A model generated the notes under the pieces. It did no database searches. It worked only from the letters and a program-made list of their open reading frames with translations, and was not told the DNA's origin. A stretch of DNA of 64,000 nucleotides from JAKACA01 sp963735115 (GTDB lineage: Bacteria; Actinomycetota; Acidimicrobiia; Acidimicrobiales; Bog-793). The stretch's first letter is position 1, and every line of letters starts with the position of its first letter. Of this stretch, positions 24,183 to 33,298 are shown piece after piece. The position numbers and the translations under genes are program-made. The DNA lies in the NCBI GenBank assembly GCA_963735115.1, contig CAVTJR010000002.1:186001-250000 (forward strand), given 5' to 3'.

Positions 24183-25135
24183 CCAGTCTCGCATGAGGCC
24201 GAACCAGCAGCGTTTCGCCACCAGTCGAGCACGAGATGCGGCAGGTTCGGCTCGTCGGCGGGCAACCACTTGACGCGCGGATCGCGGCGGAACCACGCCT
24301 CCTGGCGACGGGCGAAGGCTTTCAGCCGACGGAGGATCGTCGTCTTGGCGTCGGCGAGGGACATGTCGCCCTCGAGGACCGCCAGCAGCTCTCGATAGCC
24401 GATCGCCTGCCGGGCCGTCCGCGACAGCCCACCGGCACGCGCCGCCAGGGTAGCCACCTCCTCCAGGAAACCCTCCGCCAGCTGCCGCTCCAGGCGCTCC
24501 TCGAGACGCCGATCGAGCTCGCGGCGCTCGAGCGCCAAGCCGACCATGCACACGCTCACCGGTGGGTAGTGCTCGAGTCCCGGGCCGAAGCTGGAGTATG
24601 GCCTCCCGCTCCCGACGGTGACCTCGAGCGCTCGCAGGATGCGGCGGGCATTGCCGGGTTCGATCCGGGAGGCGGCGAGCGGATCGAGCACCCCCAACCG
24701 GTCGTAGAGGGTCGTCAGCGTCGAGGGCTCCGAGCCCGCCGCCAGCTCGGCATCGAGCTGCTCGGCGACGGCGGGAAACCGCCCGGGCAGCTCGAGGTCA
24801 TCGATGACGGCGCGGTGATACAGGCCGGTGCCGCCGACGAGCACGGGGAGGTGGCCGCGCTGGCGGATCTCCCGCAGAGCACGGCGGGCGGCCGACTGGA
24901 ACTCGGCGACGGAGAAGTCAACAGCAGGATCGGCGATATCGATCAGGTGCCATGGCGCAGGCGATCGGCGCGGGGTCTCCGTGCCGACGTCGAACCCGCG
25001 GTACACCGCCATGGCGTCGACCGACACGAGCTCCAGCTGGGGGAGGCGCTGCCAGAGATGGTGGGCGAGCGCCGTCTTTCCCGTCGCCGTCGGCCCGACA
25101 AGGGCGAGATCGCTTTGCGGTAGGCCCGTGGTCAG
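24179..25135 (-). CDS. miaA: tRNA dimethylallyltransferase MiaA, probable CTG start
   Basis: Adds a dimethylallyl group to A37 of tRNAs reading U-starting codons, 318 residues. The P-loop VGPTATGKTALAHH, the substrate-binding SVDAMAVYRGFD, VGGTGLYHRAVIDDL and RQAIGYRELLAVLEG are all present. The P-loop lies upstream of the first ATG of the long open frame. Between it and the preceding in-frame stop there is no ATG, GTG or TTG. CTG 25135 overlaps the hpf stop as CTGA (25132-25135) and gives a normal N-terminus about 13 residues before the P-loop. Automated calls starting at 25027 would lose the ATP-binding loop. Confidence 0.92.
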   Translation of the reverse strand: MTTGLPQSDLALVGPTATGKTALAHHLWQRLPQLELVSVDAMAVYRGFDVGTETPRRSPAPWHLIDIADPAVDFSVAEFQSAARRALREIRQRGHLPVLVGGTGLYHRAVIDDLELPGRFPAVAEQLDAELAAGSEPSTLTTLYDRLGVLDPLAASRIEPGNARRILRALEVTVGSGRPYSSFGPGLEHYPPVSVCMVGLALERRELDRRLEERLERQLAEGFLEEVATLAARAGGLSRTARQAIGYRELLAVLEGDMSLADAKTTILRRLKAFARRQEAWFRRDPRVKWLPADEPNLPHLVLDWWRNAAGSASCETG

Positions 25136-25620
25136 AGCTCGGTGATCCCTTCGAGGTTGTCCTCACCGCTGTCTGACCCCTCGGCACCGAGGTCTTCGGG
25201 ATCGCCGGCGGACCGATCCGGCCCGCCGACAAGGCCGCCGGCCGTGTCGAGTACAGGCCGCTTGCCGTTCCCGTGACGGGGACGGGACCGCCCGACGAGC
25301 TTGCGCTTCAGGCGCGTCAGCTGCAGCTCAGCCTTGTCGAGGGCGGCGTCGAGGGCGGCCGCCGGCCGACCGCCGGCACCGACCGCTCGCACCACGTGAC
25401 CGTGACCCTCCAGCCTGATCTCGCACGTGACCGGATCGCCGAGGCGCCCGACGGGCGTGTTCGAGAAGCACACCTCGGCTCGCTCCATGCCCGCCAGGTA
25501 CCGGCTGAGCCGATCGGTCTTCCTGGCAGCTGCTTGCCTCAAGGCGTCCGGCACCTCGAGGTGTCTCCCGAGCACGACGACCTCCATCGGCACTTCGTTC
25601 ACGTCGGCTCCCTTCACCAT
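25132..25620 (-). CDS. hpf: Ribosome hibernation factor (HPF/RaiA family), short form
   Basis: Binds the 30S decoding region and silences ribosomes in slow growth. About 162 residues from ATG 25620, or 156 from GTG 25602, which has AAGGGAG nearby and may be the true start. The RaiA domain is clear: MEVVVLGRHLEVPDALRQAA, RLSRYLAGMERAEVCFSN, GDPVTCEIRLEGHGHVVRA, ALDAALDKAELQLTRLKRK. The C-terminal tail is acidic and Gly-rich and shows no long-form dimerisation domain, which most actinobacterial HPFs have. The gene is preceded by a structured non-coding leader of about 400 bp, and its stop overlaps miaA. Confidence 0.85.
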   Translation of the reverse strand: MVKGADVNEVPMEVVVLGRHLEVPDALRQAAARKTDRLSRYLAGMERAEVCFSNTPVGRLGDPVTCEIRLEGHGHVVRAVGAGGRPAAALDAALDKAELQLTRLKRKLVGRSRPRHGNGKRPVLDTAGGLVGGPDRSAGDPEDLGAEGSDSGEDNLEGITEL

Positions 25621-26031
25621 CGCACCGTTGCCCGGAGAAGGCCGAGAGCACTCTCGTTCACTGCTCGTACCGGTTGGCGGTGACATTGCATGCGATGGGC
25701 GCGCACGGCTGACCTGGTCTTTGGCCCCACACTCGCCTGCTGAGGGGTTCACGCGCCGGGCGTGGGCGACCAAGTGGGGCACCGCTGACGGTGCCGGCCC
25801 CGGGTCCTACCACGCCATCAGTGACGCGCTTCGCCCCTTCTCCCCCGGGCACCGAGAGCCGGTGCCTCGACGGGCAGGGCTTACCTCTAAGCCGCACCAT
25901 GCTCAGCGACCACGAGTCGCCTTACGTGGGTCGTTTCGCCTGCGACTGGCATCGACTCGCAACCACAGACCCGTGCGTGTCCATCTACCCCCGAGTCTAG
26001 GTGGACTACCGGCTCCGCCGCGCCGCCGCTG
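25621..26031 (-). other. Structured non-coding leader upstream of hpf, candidate ncRNA
   Basis: 411 bp between the ahcY stop and hpf with no convincing gene. On the hpf strand it contains several tight hairpins. GGCACCG/CGGTGCC with a five-base loop lies at 25848-25866, the same stem with a four-base loop at 25778-25795, and GCGAC/GTCGC near 25910. The two GGCACCG hairpins could also exchange partners. Structured raiA RNAs are known upstream of raiA/hpf genes in Firmicutes and Actinobacteria, so this is a reasonable candidate, but I cannot fold or search it. Confidence 0.4.
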
Positions 26032-27420
26032 TCACACCCCCCAAGAGGCCAGATAACGGCGCTGGCTCTCGCTCAGCTCGTCGATCGACAGCCCCATCGT
26101 CTTCAGCTTGAGCCGAGCCACCTCGCGATCGATCTCGACCGGGACGTCGTAGACGTCGGGCGCGAGCTCTTCGCGATGGCGGACGAGCCACTCGCACGCG
26201 AGCGCCTGCACGGCGAAGGAGATGTCCATCACCTGGGCGGGGTTGCCGTCGGCGGCACCGAGGTTCACGAGGCGCCCCTCCGCCAGCAGCAGGAGCCGCC
26301 TGCCCGTGCCGATGACGAACTCCTCGACCATCGGCCGGAGCACGCGATGCCGGCCGGCGGAAAGGGCGGCGAGCGCCGGCACGTCGATCTCGACGTCGAA
26401 GTGACCGGCGTTGGCGAGGATCGCCCCGTCAGGCATGCGGAGGAAGTGCTCGTGACCGATGACGTCGCGGTTGCCGGTGGCCGTGACGAAGATCTGGCCG
26501 ATCTCCGCCGCCGACTCCATCGGCATCACCTGATACCCGTCGAGAGCAGCCTCGAGCGCCCGCAGCGGATCGACCTCCGTCACGATGACAGAGGATCCCA
26601 TGCCCCTCGAGCGCTCGGCGATCCCCCGGCCGCAGTTGCCGTAGCCGGCAACGACGACTCGGGCGCCCGCCATGAGCGTGCCCGTCGCCCGCACGATCCC
26701 GTCGACGGTCGACTGGCCGGTTCCGTAGCGGTTGTCAGCGAGCGTCCGAGCCGCTGCGCCGCTGACGGCGACGATCGGATATGCAAGCGTCCCAGCGGCC
26801 GCCAGCGATCGGAGACGCACCGCCCCGGTCGTCGTGTCCTCCGTTCCTCCGATCATGGCGGCCGCCTGCTCGGGGCGCTCGACGTGTAGGCGGGCTACGA
26901 GGTCGCAGCCGTCGTCGACCGTCAGGTCCGGTGAACGATCGAGGACGGCAGCAACGTGATCGGCATAGTCCGATGTGCTCTCTCCCCGCCTGGCAAAGGT
27001 CGCCACCGAGAAGTCGGCGACGAGCGATGCGGCGACCTCGTCTTTTGTCGAGAGAGGGTTCGATGCGCACAGGCTCAATTCCGCCCCGCCCGCTCGCAGG
27101 GCGCGCAGCAGGTTGGCCGTCTCTGCCGTCACGTGCAGGCAGGCGCCGATGGCGACGCCGTCGAAGGGGCGCTCCGCCTCGAAGCGTCCGCGCACGGTAC
27201 CGAGCACCGGCATCCGCTGGGACGCCCATTCGACCCGTTCGCGTCCGAGTGGGGCGAGCGCCAAGTCGGCGACGTCGTGGCTGGTTCCTCCCTCGGTCCT
27301 TGACGCCCGTAGATGACGAGAGCCGCTCGCGCCGGAGCCGCTCGCACCGGAGCCTCCCGCGCCGGAGCCGCCCGCGCCACGGGAGCCGCCGGCAGGGCGC
27401 TGGTCTCTTGAAGGCTTCAC
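26032..27420 (-). CDS. ahcY: S-adenosylhomocysteine hydrolase with Gly/Ser-rich N-terminal extension
   Basis: NAD-dependent enzyme that splits S-adenosylhomocysteine into adenosine and homocysteine, 462 residues. Visible features are CLHVTAETANLLRAL, ASNPLSTKDEVAASL, NRYGTGQSTVDGIVRAT, the NAD loop VVAGYGNCGRGIAERSRG and FVTATGNRDVIGHEH. The first 40 residues are unusual: repeated GGSGA/GASGS units, Arg-rich, encoded by imperfect repeats at about 27310-27400. The start GTG 27420 overlaps the stop of the SIS isomerase (GTGA), which supports translation of the extension. Downstream homocysteine would feed methionine synthase, encoded at 60.3 kb. Confidence 0.93.
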   Translation of the reverse strand: MKPSRDQRPAGGSRGAGGSGAGGSGASGSGASGSRHLRASRTEGGTSHDVADLALAPLGRERVEWASQRMPVLGTVRGRFEAERPFDGVAIGACLHVTAETANLLRALRAGGAELSLCASNPLSTKDEVAASLVADFSVATFARRGESTSDYADHVAAVLDRSPDLTVDDGCDLVARLHVERPEQAAAMIGGTEDTTTGAVRLRSLAAAGTLAYPIVAVSGAAARTLADNRYGTGQSTVDGIVRATGTLMAGARVVVAGYGNCGRGIAERSRGMGSSVIVTEVDPLRALEAALDGYQVMPMESAAEIGQIFVTATGNRDVIGHEHFLRMPDGAILANAGHFDVEIDVPALAALSAGRHRVLRPMVEEFVIGTGRRLLLLAEGRLVNLGAADGNPAQVMDISFAVQALACEWLVRHREELAPDVYDVPVEIDREVARLKLKTMGLSIDELSESQRRYLASWGV

Positions 27421-28496
27421 GCTCGTCTCGCCGAGCTCAGGCGCGACTTCAGCTCCTCCAGGGCCGGCACCGGCCCGGGATCAATCCCCTCTCGGGCGGC
27501 GAGATGGAGGGACACGAAGTCGCCGATCATCACGAGGTCGAAGAAGCGCGCCAGGGCACCCTCGCCCGCCGCCTCCACGTCGACGACGCCCGCAAGCGCC
27601 TCCGAGGTCAGCTCGGCGAACAGATCGAAGCCGTCCGCCAGGCGGGCATCCTCCAGGCCGGTGCGGAGGTTGACGAGCGTCAGCATCTGGCGGGTGACGT
27701 CTCCGTGCTGGCCGAAGCCGCACACCTCGTTGTGGCACACCTCAGGTTGCGCGCCGAAATAGGCGGGTGCCTTGGAATTCTCGTTCACCTGCGTCTTCCA
27801 CCGGCGAGCCGCCACGGCACCGAGCCCGCAGGCGCCGTGGAACACCGGGATGGTCCGACCGATCCTGCGGGCGACCTCGGCGGCGATCCCGCCGCCGGAC
27901 GACAGCGACCGGCTGCGCTCCTCCAGCTGATCGCACGCCTGCGAGAGCTCGGCGGTGGCCTCGGTCAACAAGCCAAGCTGCTCACAGGCGAGCAGCAGAA
28001 TCGAGACAGTCGCCCCGACGGCGAGACGCGGCTGCGACGCGACCGGTGGCAGAGCCGCTGCCATGTCCATCACGGTCCCACCACCCGCGGCGACAAGCTG
28101 GGCGAGGGGGCCTCCGCAGGTGAGGGCGACGACGGGAGCGCCGCAGGAGAGCGCTGCGGAGGCGACGGCGAGGGTTTCCTCGGTGCGGCCGGAGAACGAG
28201 ACGGCGAACACCAGCGACGCCGGCCCGAGGAAGCGAGGTGCCGAAGCGGAGTTGACGGTCACGACCGGGACGGCCGCCCGGGACGCCGCGTAGGCCTGCA
28301 GCACCTCTCCGGCAACGGCACTTCCGCCCATCCCGGCGACGACGATCGATGTGAGCCGCGCCGCGCCGGGCACGCCGGCTGGCAGCGGGGCGTAGCCAGA
28401 AATGGCCGCCGTCACTTGGTCTCCCAATCCCGACGCAGCTGAGAGGAGGTTCTGACTGTCGGGACGGAGCCAGGGCATCAGCGGCCCCGCCGTCAC
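27417..28496 (-). CDS. SIS-domain phosphoglucose/phosphomannose isomerase family protein
   Basis: 359 residues with two SIS sugar-isomerase folds. The first contains SIVVAGMGGSAVAGEV (about residues 49-64) and FAVSFSGRTEETLAVASAA. The second contains VFHGACGLGAVAARRWKTQVNENSK and EVCHNEVCGF (about 245-255), matching bifunctional phosphoglucose/phosphomannose isomerases, where Glu and His in this region act in catalysis. It probably converts fructose-6-phosphate to mannose-6-phosphate for the adjacent phosphomannomutase and the guanylyltransferase at 46.4 kb. The GTG start overlaps the Trm112-like stop, and the end overlaps ahcY. Confidence 0.88.
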   Translation of the reverse strand: MTAGPLMPWLRPDSQNLLSAASGLGDQVTAAISGYAPLPAGVPGAARLTSIVVAGMGGSAVAGEVLQAYAASRAAVPVVTVNSASAPRFLGPASLVFAVSFSGRTEETLAVASAALSCGAPVVALTCGGPLAQLVAAGGGTVMDMAAALPPVASQPRLAVGATVSILLLACEQLGLLTEATAELSQACDQLEERSRSLSSGGGIAAEVARRIGRTIPVFHGACGLGAVAARRWKTQVNENSKAPAYFGAQPEVCHNEVCGFGQHGDVTRQMLTLVNLRTGLEDARLADGFDLFAELTSEALAGVVDVEAAGEGALARFFDLVMIGDFVSLHLAAREGIDPGPVPALEELKSRLSSARRA

Positions 28497-28744
28497 GGGG
28501 TCGAGGTTGTGGGGCCGAAGTTCGGCTCGATGCCCTCCGCCTCGGCCTTCGCCTGCAGGCGGGCATCCTCCTCCTCGCTCACGGCTTCGGCCTCGTCGAC
28601 CAGCATCACGGGAATGCCATCGAGGATGCGGTACCGCCGCCGGAGCCGCGGGTTGTAGAGCGTGTCCTCGTCCTCGAAGTACAAGAGCGGCCCCTTGTCC
28701 TCCGGGCAGGCGAGGATCTCCAGCAAGAGCGGGTCAAGCGCCAT
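28493..28744 (-). CDS. Trm112-like small protein
   Basis: 83 residues beginning MALDPLLLEILACPEDKGPL, the Trm112/UPF0434 signature. Family members bind zinc or act as activating partners of methyltransferases, but only one Cys remains here (residue 13), so zinc binding by a CxxC is not supported. NPRLRRRYRILDGIPVMLVDEA is the conserved central part. An acidic C-terminus follows. It overlaps manB by 11 bases at its start and the isomerase at its end, in a conserved actinobacterial order. Confidence 0.85.
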   Translation of the reverse strand: MALDPLLLEILACPEDKGPLLYFEDEDTLYNPRLRRRYRILDGIPVMLVDEAEAVSEEEDARLQAKAEAEGIEPNFGPTTSTP

Positions 28745-30185
28745 GTTCCGAGCTCCCAGTCGTCGTTGCGCCGTCGAGGCTGTGGATGAGCCGGACCACG
28801 TCGGCGACGTGAGCGGCGCATTCCCCGGCGGAGTTGGCTTCCAGATTCAACCGCAGGAGCGGCTCAGTGTTCGAGGGTCTCAAGTTGAACCACCATGAAC
28901 CCAGGTCGACCGTGAGACCGTCGAGATAATCGAGCGAAGCCCCTGCCGCCAGGTAGCGCTCCTCGACGCCGGACAGGATCGTGGGGACGTCGTCCACCTT
29001 CGTGTTGATCTCGCCAGAATCGGTGTATCGCTCAAAGGGTTTGCGCAGCTCAGAGAGCGGCAGAGCCGACTTCGACATCAACTCGAGCACGGTGACCGCT
29101 GCGATGATGCCTGAATCGGCCCGGTAGTTCTCCCGGAAGTAGTAGTGGCCAGAGTGCTCGCCACCGAACAGCGCCCCCGTCTCGGCCATCGTCGCCTTGA
29201 CGAAGGAGTGACCGACGCGGGTGCGCACCGGCGTGCCTCCGCGCTCGAGGACGATCTCCGGGACCGCCTTCGAGCAGATGAGGTTGTAGAGGATCGTCGC
29301 ACCCGGGTGCTTGTCGAGCACGGCGGCCGCCACGATCGAGGTCGTGAGCGACCCCGAGAGCGGCTCAGCTTTGTCATCGACGAGGAAGACACGATCGGCG
29401 TCTCCGTCAAAGGCGAGGCCGACATCGGCACCGACCTCGAGCACGCGGGCTCGGAGGGGAACGAGGTTCTCCGGCTGGATCGGATCCGCTGGGTGGTTCG
29501 GAAACGTCCCGTCGAGCTCGCCGAAGAGGACCTCCAGATCGACGGGCAAGCCGGCGAAGACGCGGGGCGCCACGAGCCCTCCCATCCCGTTGGCCGTGTC
29601 GGCGACGATCCTCATGTGGCGCAGTGCGGAGACGTCGATGAACGAGTGGACATGGGTGGCGAATTCGGCGAGCAGGTCGATGGTGCTGTAGCGAGGGTTG
29701 CCCGATGGATCCGCCGCCTCGCTCGCAGAGGCGTCGGCGAGGACCTCTTCGGCACCGGCGCGGATGTCCCCCAACCCAGAGTCCTGCCCGACCGGCTTGG
29801 CGCCCGCGAGGCAGAACTTGATCCCGTTGTAGTTGGCGGGGTTGTGCGAAGCCGTCAGCATCGCCCCCGGCATGTCGAGATAGCCGGAGGCGAAGTACAG
29901 CAGGTCAGTCGAGACGAGCCCGATGTCGATGACGCCGAGCCCTTCGGAGATGATGCCGGCAGCGAGGGCGCGTGACAGCTCTACGCCGGAGAAGCGCATG
30001 TCGCGGCCGACGGCGATGGAGGAAGCGCCTTCGGCCGTGCGGGCGAACCGGGCAAATCCCGCCCCGATGGCGGCTGCGATCGGGCCACTGAGCTGGTCCG
30101 GCACGATGCCGCGGACGTCGTATGCCTTGAAGATGGCGGCGAAGGGCGAGGCGGCCTCCGGGGCGGGAGCGGCTGTAGATGCCAT
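28734..30185 (-). CDS. manB: Phosphomannomutase/phosphoglucomutase
   Basis: Alpha-D-phosphohexomutase of 483 residues converting mannose-6-phosphate to mannose-1-phosphate (and possibly glucose phosphates). Four domains are recognisable. FKAYDVRGIVPDQL is at the N-terminus, AMLTASHNPANYNGIKFC carries the phosphoserine (about residue 110), and the metal loop is LAFDGDADRVFLVD. GGEHSGHYYFRENY is the sugar-binding loop, and RPSNTEPLLRLNLEA binds phosphate. It starts at ATG 30185. Its product would supply the mannose-1-phosphate guanylyltransferase at 46.4 kb. Confidence 0.94.
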   Translation of the reverse strand: MASTAAPAPEAASPFAAIFKAYDVRGIVPDQLSGPIAAAIGAGFARFARTAEGASSIAVGRDMRFSGVELSRALAAGIISEGLGVIDIGLVSTDLLYFASGYLDMPGAMLTASHNPANYNGIKFCLAGAKPVGQDSGLGDIRAGAEEVLADASASEAADPSGNPRYSTIDLLAEFATHVHSFIDVSALRHMRIVADTANGMGGLVAPRVFAGLPVDLEVLFGELDGTFPNHPADPIQPENLVPLRARVLEVGADVGLAFDGDADRVFLVDDKAEPLSGSLTTSIVAAAVLDKHPGATILYNLICSKAVPEIVLERGGTPVRTRVGHSFVKATMAETGALFGGEHSGHYYFRENYRADSGIIAAVTVLELMSKSALPLSELRKPFERYTDSGEINTKVDDVPTILSGVEERYLAAGASLDYLDGLTVDLGSWWFNLRPSNTEPLLRLNLEANSAGECAAHVADVVRLIHSLDGATTTGSSEHGA

Positions 30186-30204
30186 GGCCAGGCGAGCCTA
30201 TAGG

Positions 30205-31095
30205 TCAATGCTGCAGCACGAAGGCGATGATTGTCGTCGTGTTGAACGCCACGTGGGCGAGGATCGTCGGGCCGAGACGGCCCGTGCGGTAGGCGACGTA
30301 TGCGAGCAGCATCCCGAAGCCGGCAAGGCCGAGGAACTGCAACGCCTCGAAATGCACCAAGCCGAAGACGATGCCCGTGATCACGATCGAGAGGGCCGGG
30401 CCGGCTCGGCGACCGAGGTGCTGGAAACGCCCGAGGAGCCCTCGCAGCAGCAGCCCTCGGAAGAACAACTCCTCGACGAGCGGGCTACCCACGCAGACGA
30501 GCACCGTGAGGATGACAAGGCTGACGGTGTTGTACTGCACAGGCGAGAGCAGCTGTTGAGCCGGATGGCCGAGCTTGGAGTTGAGGTTGTGCACGAACGG
30601 CTGCAAGGGCAGCTCGAGAGCTGGAACGAGAATGTACTGCGAGGCCACGCCGATGACGATCCCGAGGGGGATGTCGGGCCATGGGCGGATCCGCAGGCCG
30701 TAGTCGTCGGCAAGGTTGATCCGGCGGGTTGCAGAGGTCGGCTGCGACGGCGCTTCCTGCGGGCGGGCCTCCGCTGGGCGCTCGCGGCCTTGCTGTGATG
30801 GCGTGCGTGCCTGCTGGGAGCGCGAGCGGGCTTCCGGGGCGCCGGCTCCGATCGCACGGGCACGGGTGGGCCCGAGCCCGCCGGTCCGGCTCGCCACGAT
30901 GGCCGCTCCGGCGAAACCGATCCACAACCCGACGAAATCGACGATGTCCGTGCCGATCTGAGTGGGGTGCCCGCCAGCGGCGGCGTTGTAGAGAGACACG
31001 GCCACGATCGAGAGCAAGAACCCCACTACCAGGCCGAAGGCCGCCTCCCAGACACCGAAGGGGTTGCCGAGCGCTCGAGGACCGGGGTCGCTCAC
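30205..31095 (-). CDS. CPBP-family intramembrane metalloprotease
   Basis: Multi-pass membrane protein of 296 residues (GTG 31095) in the CAAX-protease/bacteriocin-processing (CPBP) family. The three motifs are EELFFRGLLLRGL (Glu-Glu-x-x-x-Arg), FGLVHFEALQFLG (His) and HVAFNTTTI (His-x-x-x-Asn). Two hydrophobic helices near the N-terminus are followed by a soluble Gln/Arg/Ser-rich stretch (about residues 85-140), then the catalytic membrane core. Its substrate is unknown. The far longer open reading to 32637 lies antisense to ftsH and is not real. Confidence 0.87.
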   Translation of the reverse strand: MSDPGPRALGNPFGVWEAAFGLVVGFLLSIVAVSLYNAAAGGHPTQIGTDIVDFVGLWIGFAGAAIVASRTGGLGPTRARAIGAGAPEARSRSQQARTPSQQGRERPAEARPQEAPSQPTSATRRINLADDYGLRIRPWPDIPLGIVIGVASQYILVPALELPLQPFVHNLNSKLGHPAQQLLSPVQYNTVSLVILTVLVCVGSPLVEELFFRGLLLRGLLGRFQHLGRRAGPALSIVITGIVFGLVHFEALQFLGLAGFGMLLAYVAYRTGRLGPTILAHVAFNTTTIIAFVLQH

Positions 31096-31170
31096 CGCGT
31101 GAGCGTCGCCCGGATCCACCGCCCTGGTCAAGCTCGGCGCCACGATGCCCGCTTGCGGGTATGGCACGCC

Positions 31171-31176
31171 TACGAT
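31171..31176 (+). promoter_or_regulatory. -10-like TACGAT six bases before the ftsH GTG
   Basis: TACGAT ends six bases before GTG 31183, the spacing expected for a leaderless transcript. A GTG at 31177, in the same frame, is the only competing start. No clear -35 is seen at standard distance. Confidence 0.45.
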
Positions 31177-31182
31177 GTGGGG

Positions 31183-33232
31183 GTGAGTCGCCAACCCCAA
31201 GACCTGCGCCCCAGCGGTCAGGGACGCCCAGGTTCGGGATCTTCCGGGCCGGACCAGCCATGGCGCTGGTTGATCGCCCTCGGAGCGGTCGTCGTCCTCG
31301 TTCTGCTCGTCACGTCCGTGATGCACGGGAGCAGCGCCAAATCCATCCAATATTCGGCGTTCGTGAACGACGTGAACTCGAACCAGGTCGTGAGCGCCAA
31401 CTACAACAACACAAACGCCGGCATCACCGGCGTGTTGAAGGCCGCCCCTGGCGGCACGGAAACCAACTTCACCACCACCGGTCCCGGAACGGGCTTGCCG
31501 CAAGACGTCATCGCCACCCTCAAAAAAGACAACGTGAACCTGACGTACTCGAGCCCCTCCACCAGCATCCTCGACGAGTTGCTCGTCTGGGTGCTGCCGA
31601 TCGGGTTGCTGGTGGTCTTTTTCATCTGGATGAGCCGCCGCGCCCAGGGTCAGATGAGCGGCATCATGTCGATCGGCCGCTCGAGGGCGAAGGTGTACAC
31701 GACGGAGCGGCCGCGCACGACCTTCAACGACGTGGCCGGCTACCAGGGCGTCAAGCAGGAGATCAGCGAGGTTGTCGACTTCCTGAAGTCGTCGGCGCGG
31801 TTTCGAGATATTGGGGCTCGGGTGCCGAAGGGCGTGCTGCTCGTCGGGCCCCCCGGCACCGGCAAGACGCTGTTGGCGCGCGCCGTCGCCGGCGAGGCGG
31901 GAGTTCCGTTTCTCTCGGTGAGCGGGTCGGACTTCATGGAGATGTTCGTCGGAGTCGGCGCGAGCCGCGTGCGCGACCTCTTCCAGACGGCTCGCAAGCA
32001 AGCACCCGCCATCATCTTCGTGGACGAGATCGACTCCATCGGGCGCAAGCGGGGCGCCGGTCTCGGCGGCGGCCACGACGAGCGTGAGCAGACCCTCAAC
32101 CAGATGCTGAACGAGATGGATGGCTTCGACCCCACCGAGGGCGTCGTCATCATGGCCGCCACGAACCGCCCGGACATTCTCGACCCGGCGTTGTTGCGCC
32201 CTGGTCGTTTCGACCGCCAGATCGTCGTGCCTCTCCCGGACCTCGACGAGCGCCTCCCGATTCTGCAGGTCCACTGCCGTGACAAGCGCATCAGCGACGA
32301 CGTCGACCTGTCGATCGTCGCTCGGGGCACTCCTGGCATGAGCGGTGCAGAGCTCGCCAACCTTGTGAACGAGGCGGCGTTGCACGCCGTGAGGCGCGGG
32401 AGCCAGTGGATTCAGATGCGGGACTTCGATGCCGCCCGCGACCGGGTCCTCATGGGCATGCCACGCGAGTCGATGGCTCTGTCGCCCGACGAGAAGGAGC
32501 GTGTGGCCTATCACGAGGGTGGGCATGCCGTGCTCGCCTACGTGCTGCCGCACGCCGATCCGCTCCTCAAGGTGAGCATCATCCCGACGGGCATGGCGCT
32601 CGGTGTCACTCAGCAGCTGCCTGCGGAGGAGCGCCACATCTACCCGCGTGAGTACATCGAGGACTCGCTCGCCGTCCGCATGGGCGGCCGCGTGGCCGAG
32701 AAGCTGGTGTACGACGGCCTGTCGACGGGTGCGAGCGACGACCTACAGCGCAACACCGAGCTCGCCCGCAAGATGGTGCGCGAGTGGGGGATGTCCGACC
32801 GGATCGGCCCGATGGCGTGGGGATCGCAAGGGACCGTGTTTCTCGGGGAGGATTCTCATGCACACGCGGGACTACTCCGAGGACACGAGCCGCGTCGTCG
32901 ACGAGGAGATCGAACGGATCCTGCGGGCACAGGAACTGCGAGCTGAGCAGGTCCTGAGTGAGCACCGTGGCGGGCTCGACTCCGTCGCCAGCGCGTTGCT
33001 CGAGCACGAGACCATCGACGGGCAAGAGATCGCCCGCTTGGTCGACGAAGCCTACGGTCGTCCGGTGCACGAGCTCCCGGCCGGCGAGGAGGTCCCCGAC
33101 TCGGCTCGCTTCGCCACGTCGCTCGTGGGCGGCAGCTCCGAGGCCTCTCCGCTCGCCATCAGCGCGCCCTCCGTACCCTCGAGCGGAGGCGGGCTGTCCG
33201 CCGATGGCCCCCGTGTCGCTCCACGGGACTGA
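31183..33232 (+). CDS. ftsH: ATP-dependent zinc metalloprotease FtsH, apparent frameshift near 32853
   Basis: Membrane-anchored AAA protease that degrades misfolded membrane proteins and regulators. It has a first membrane helix (about residues 25-47), a periplasmic region, a second helix (about 132-155), an AAA domain with VGPPGTGKTLLARA, IIFVDEIDSIG and ATNRPDILDPALLRPGRFDR, and the zinc protease site YHEGGHAVLAY. Near the end, GAGGATTCTC at 32849-32858 shifts the frame +1. The usual ending (MHTRDYSEDTSRVVDEEIERIL and so on) follows in the next frame to TGA 33232. Removing one T gives 682 residues. Without the correction the protein ends at 32946 with about 36 unrelated residues. Confidence 0.94.
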
Positions 33233-33298
33233 CTGAGGGCCGACTGACCGGCCTGACTCTGCGGCCGACTGGCTGACGGCCCGGCGCCGGCGGCCGGG

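Noticed and set aside
27421..28500. SAM or SAH riboswitch for ahcY
   Set aside because: ahcY is translationally coupled to the upstream isomerase gene, leaving no non-coding leader.
31096..32637. Long N-terminal extension of the CPBP protease reading
   Set aside because: The extension lies entirely antisense to ftsH. The homologous part starts at about 31095.
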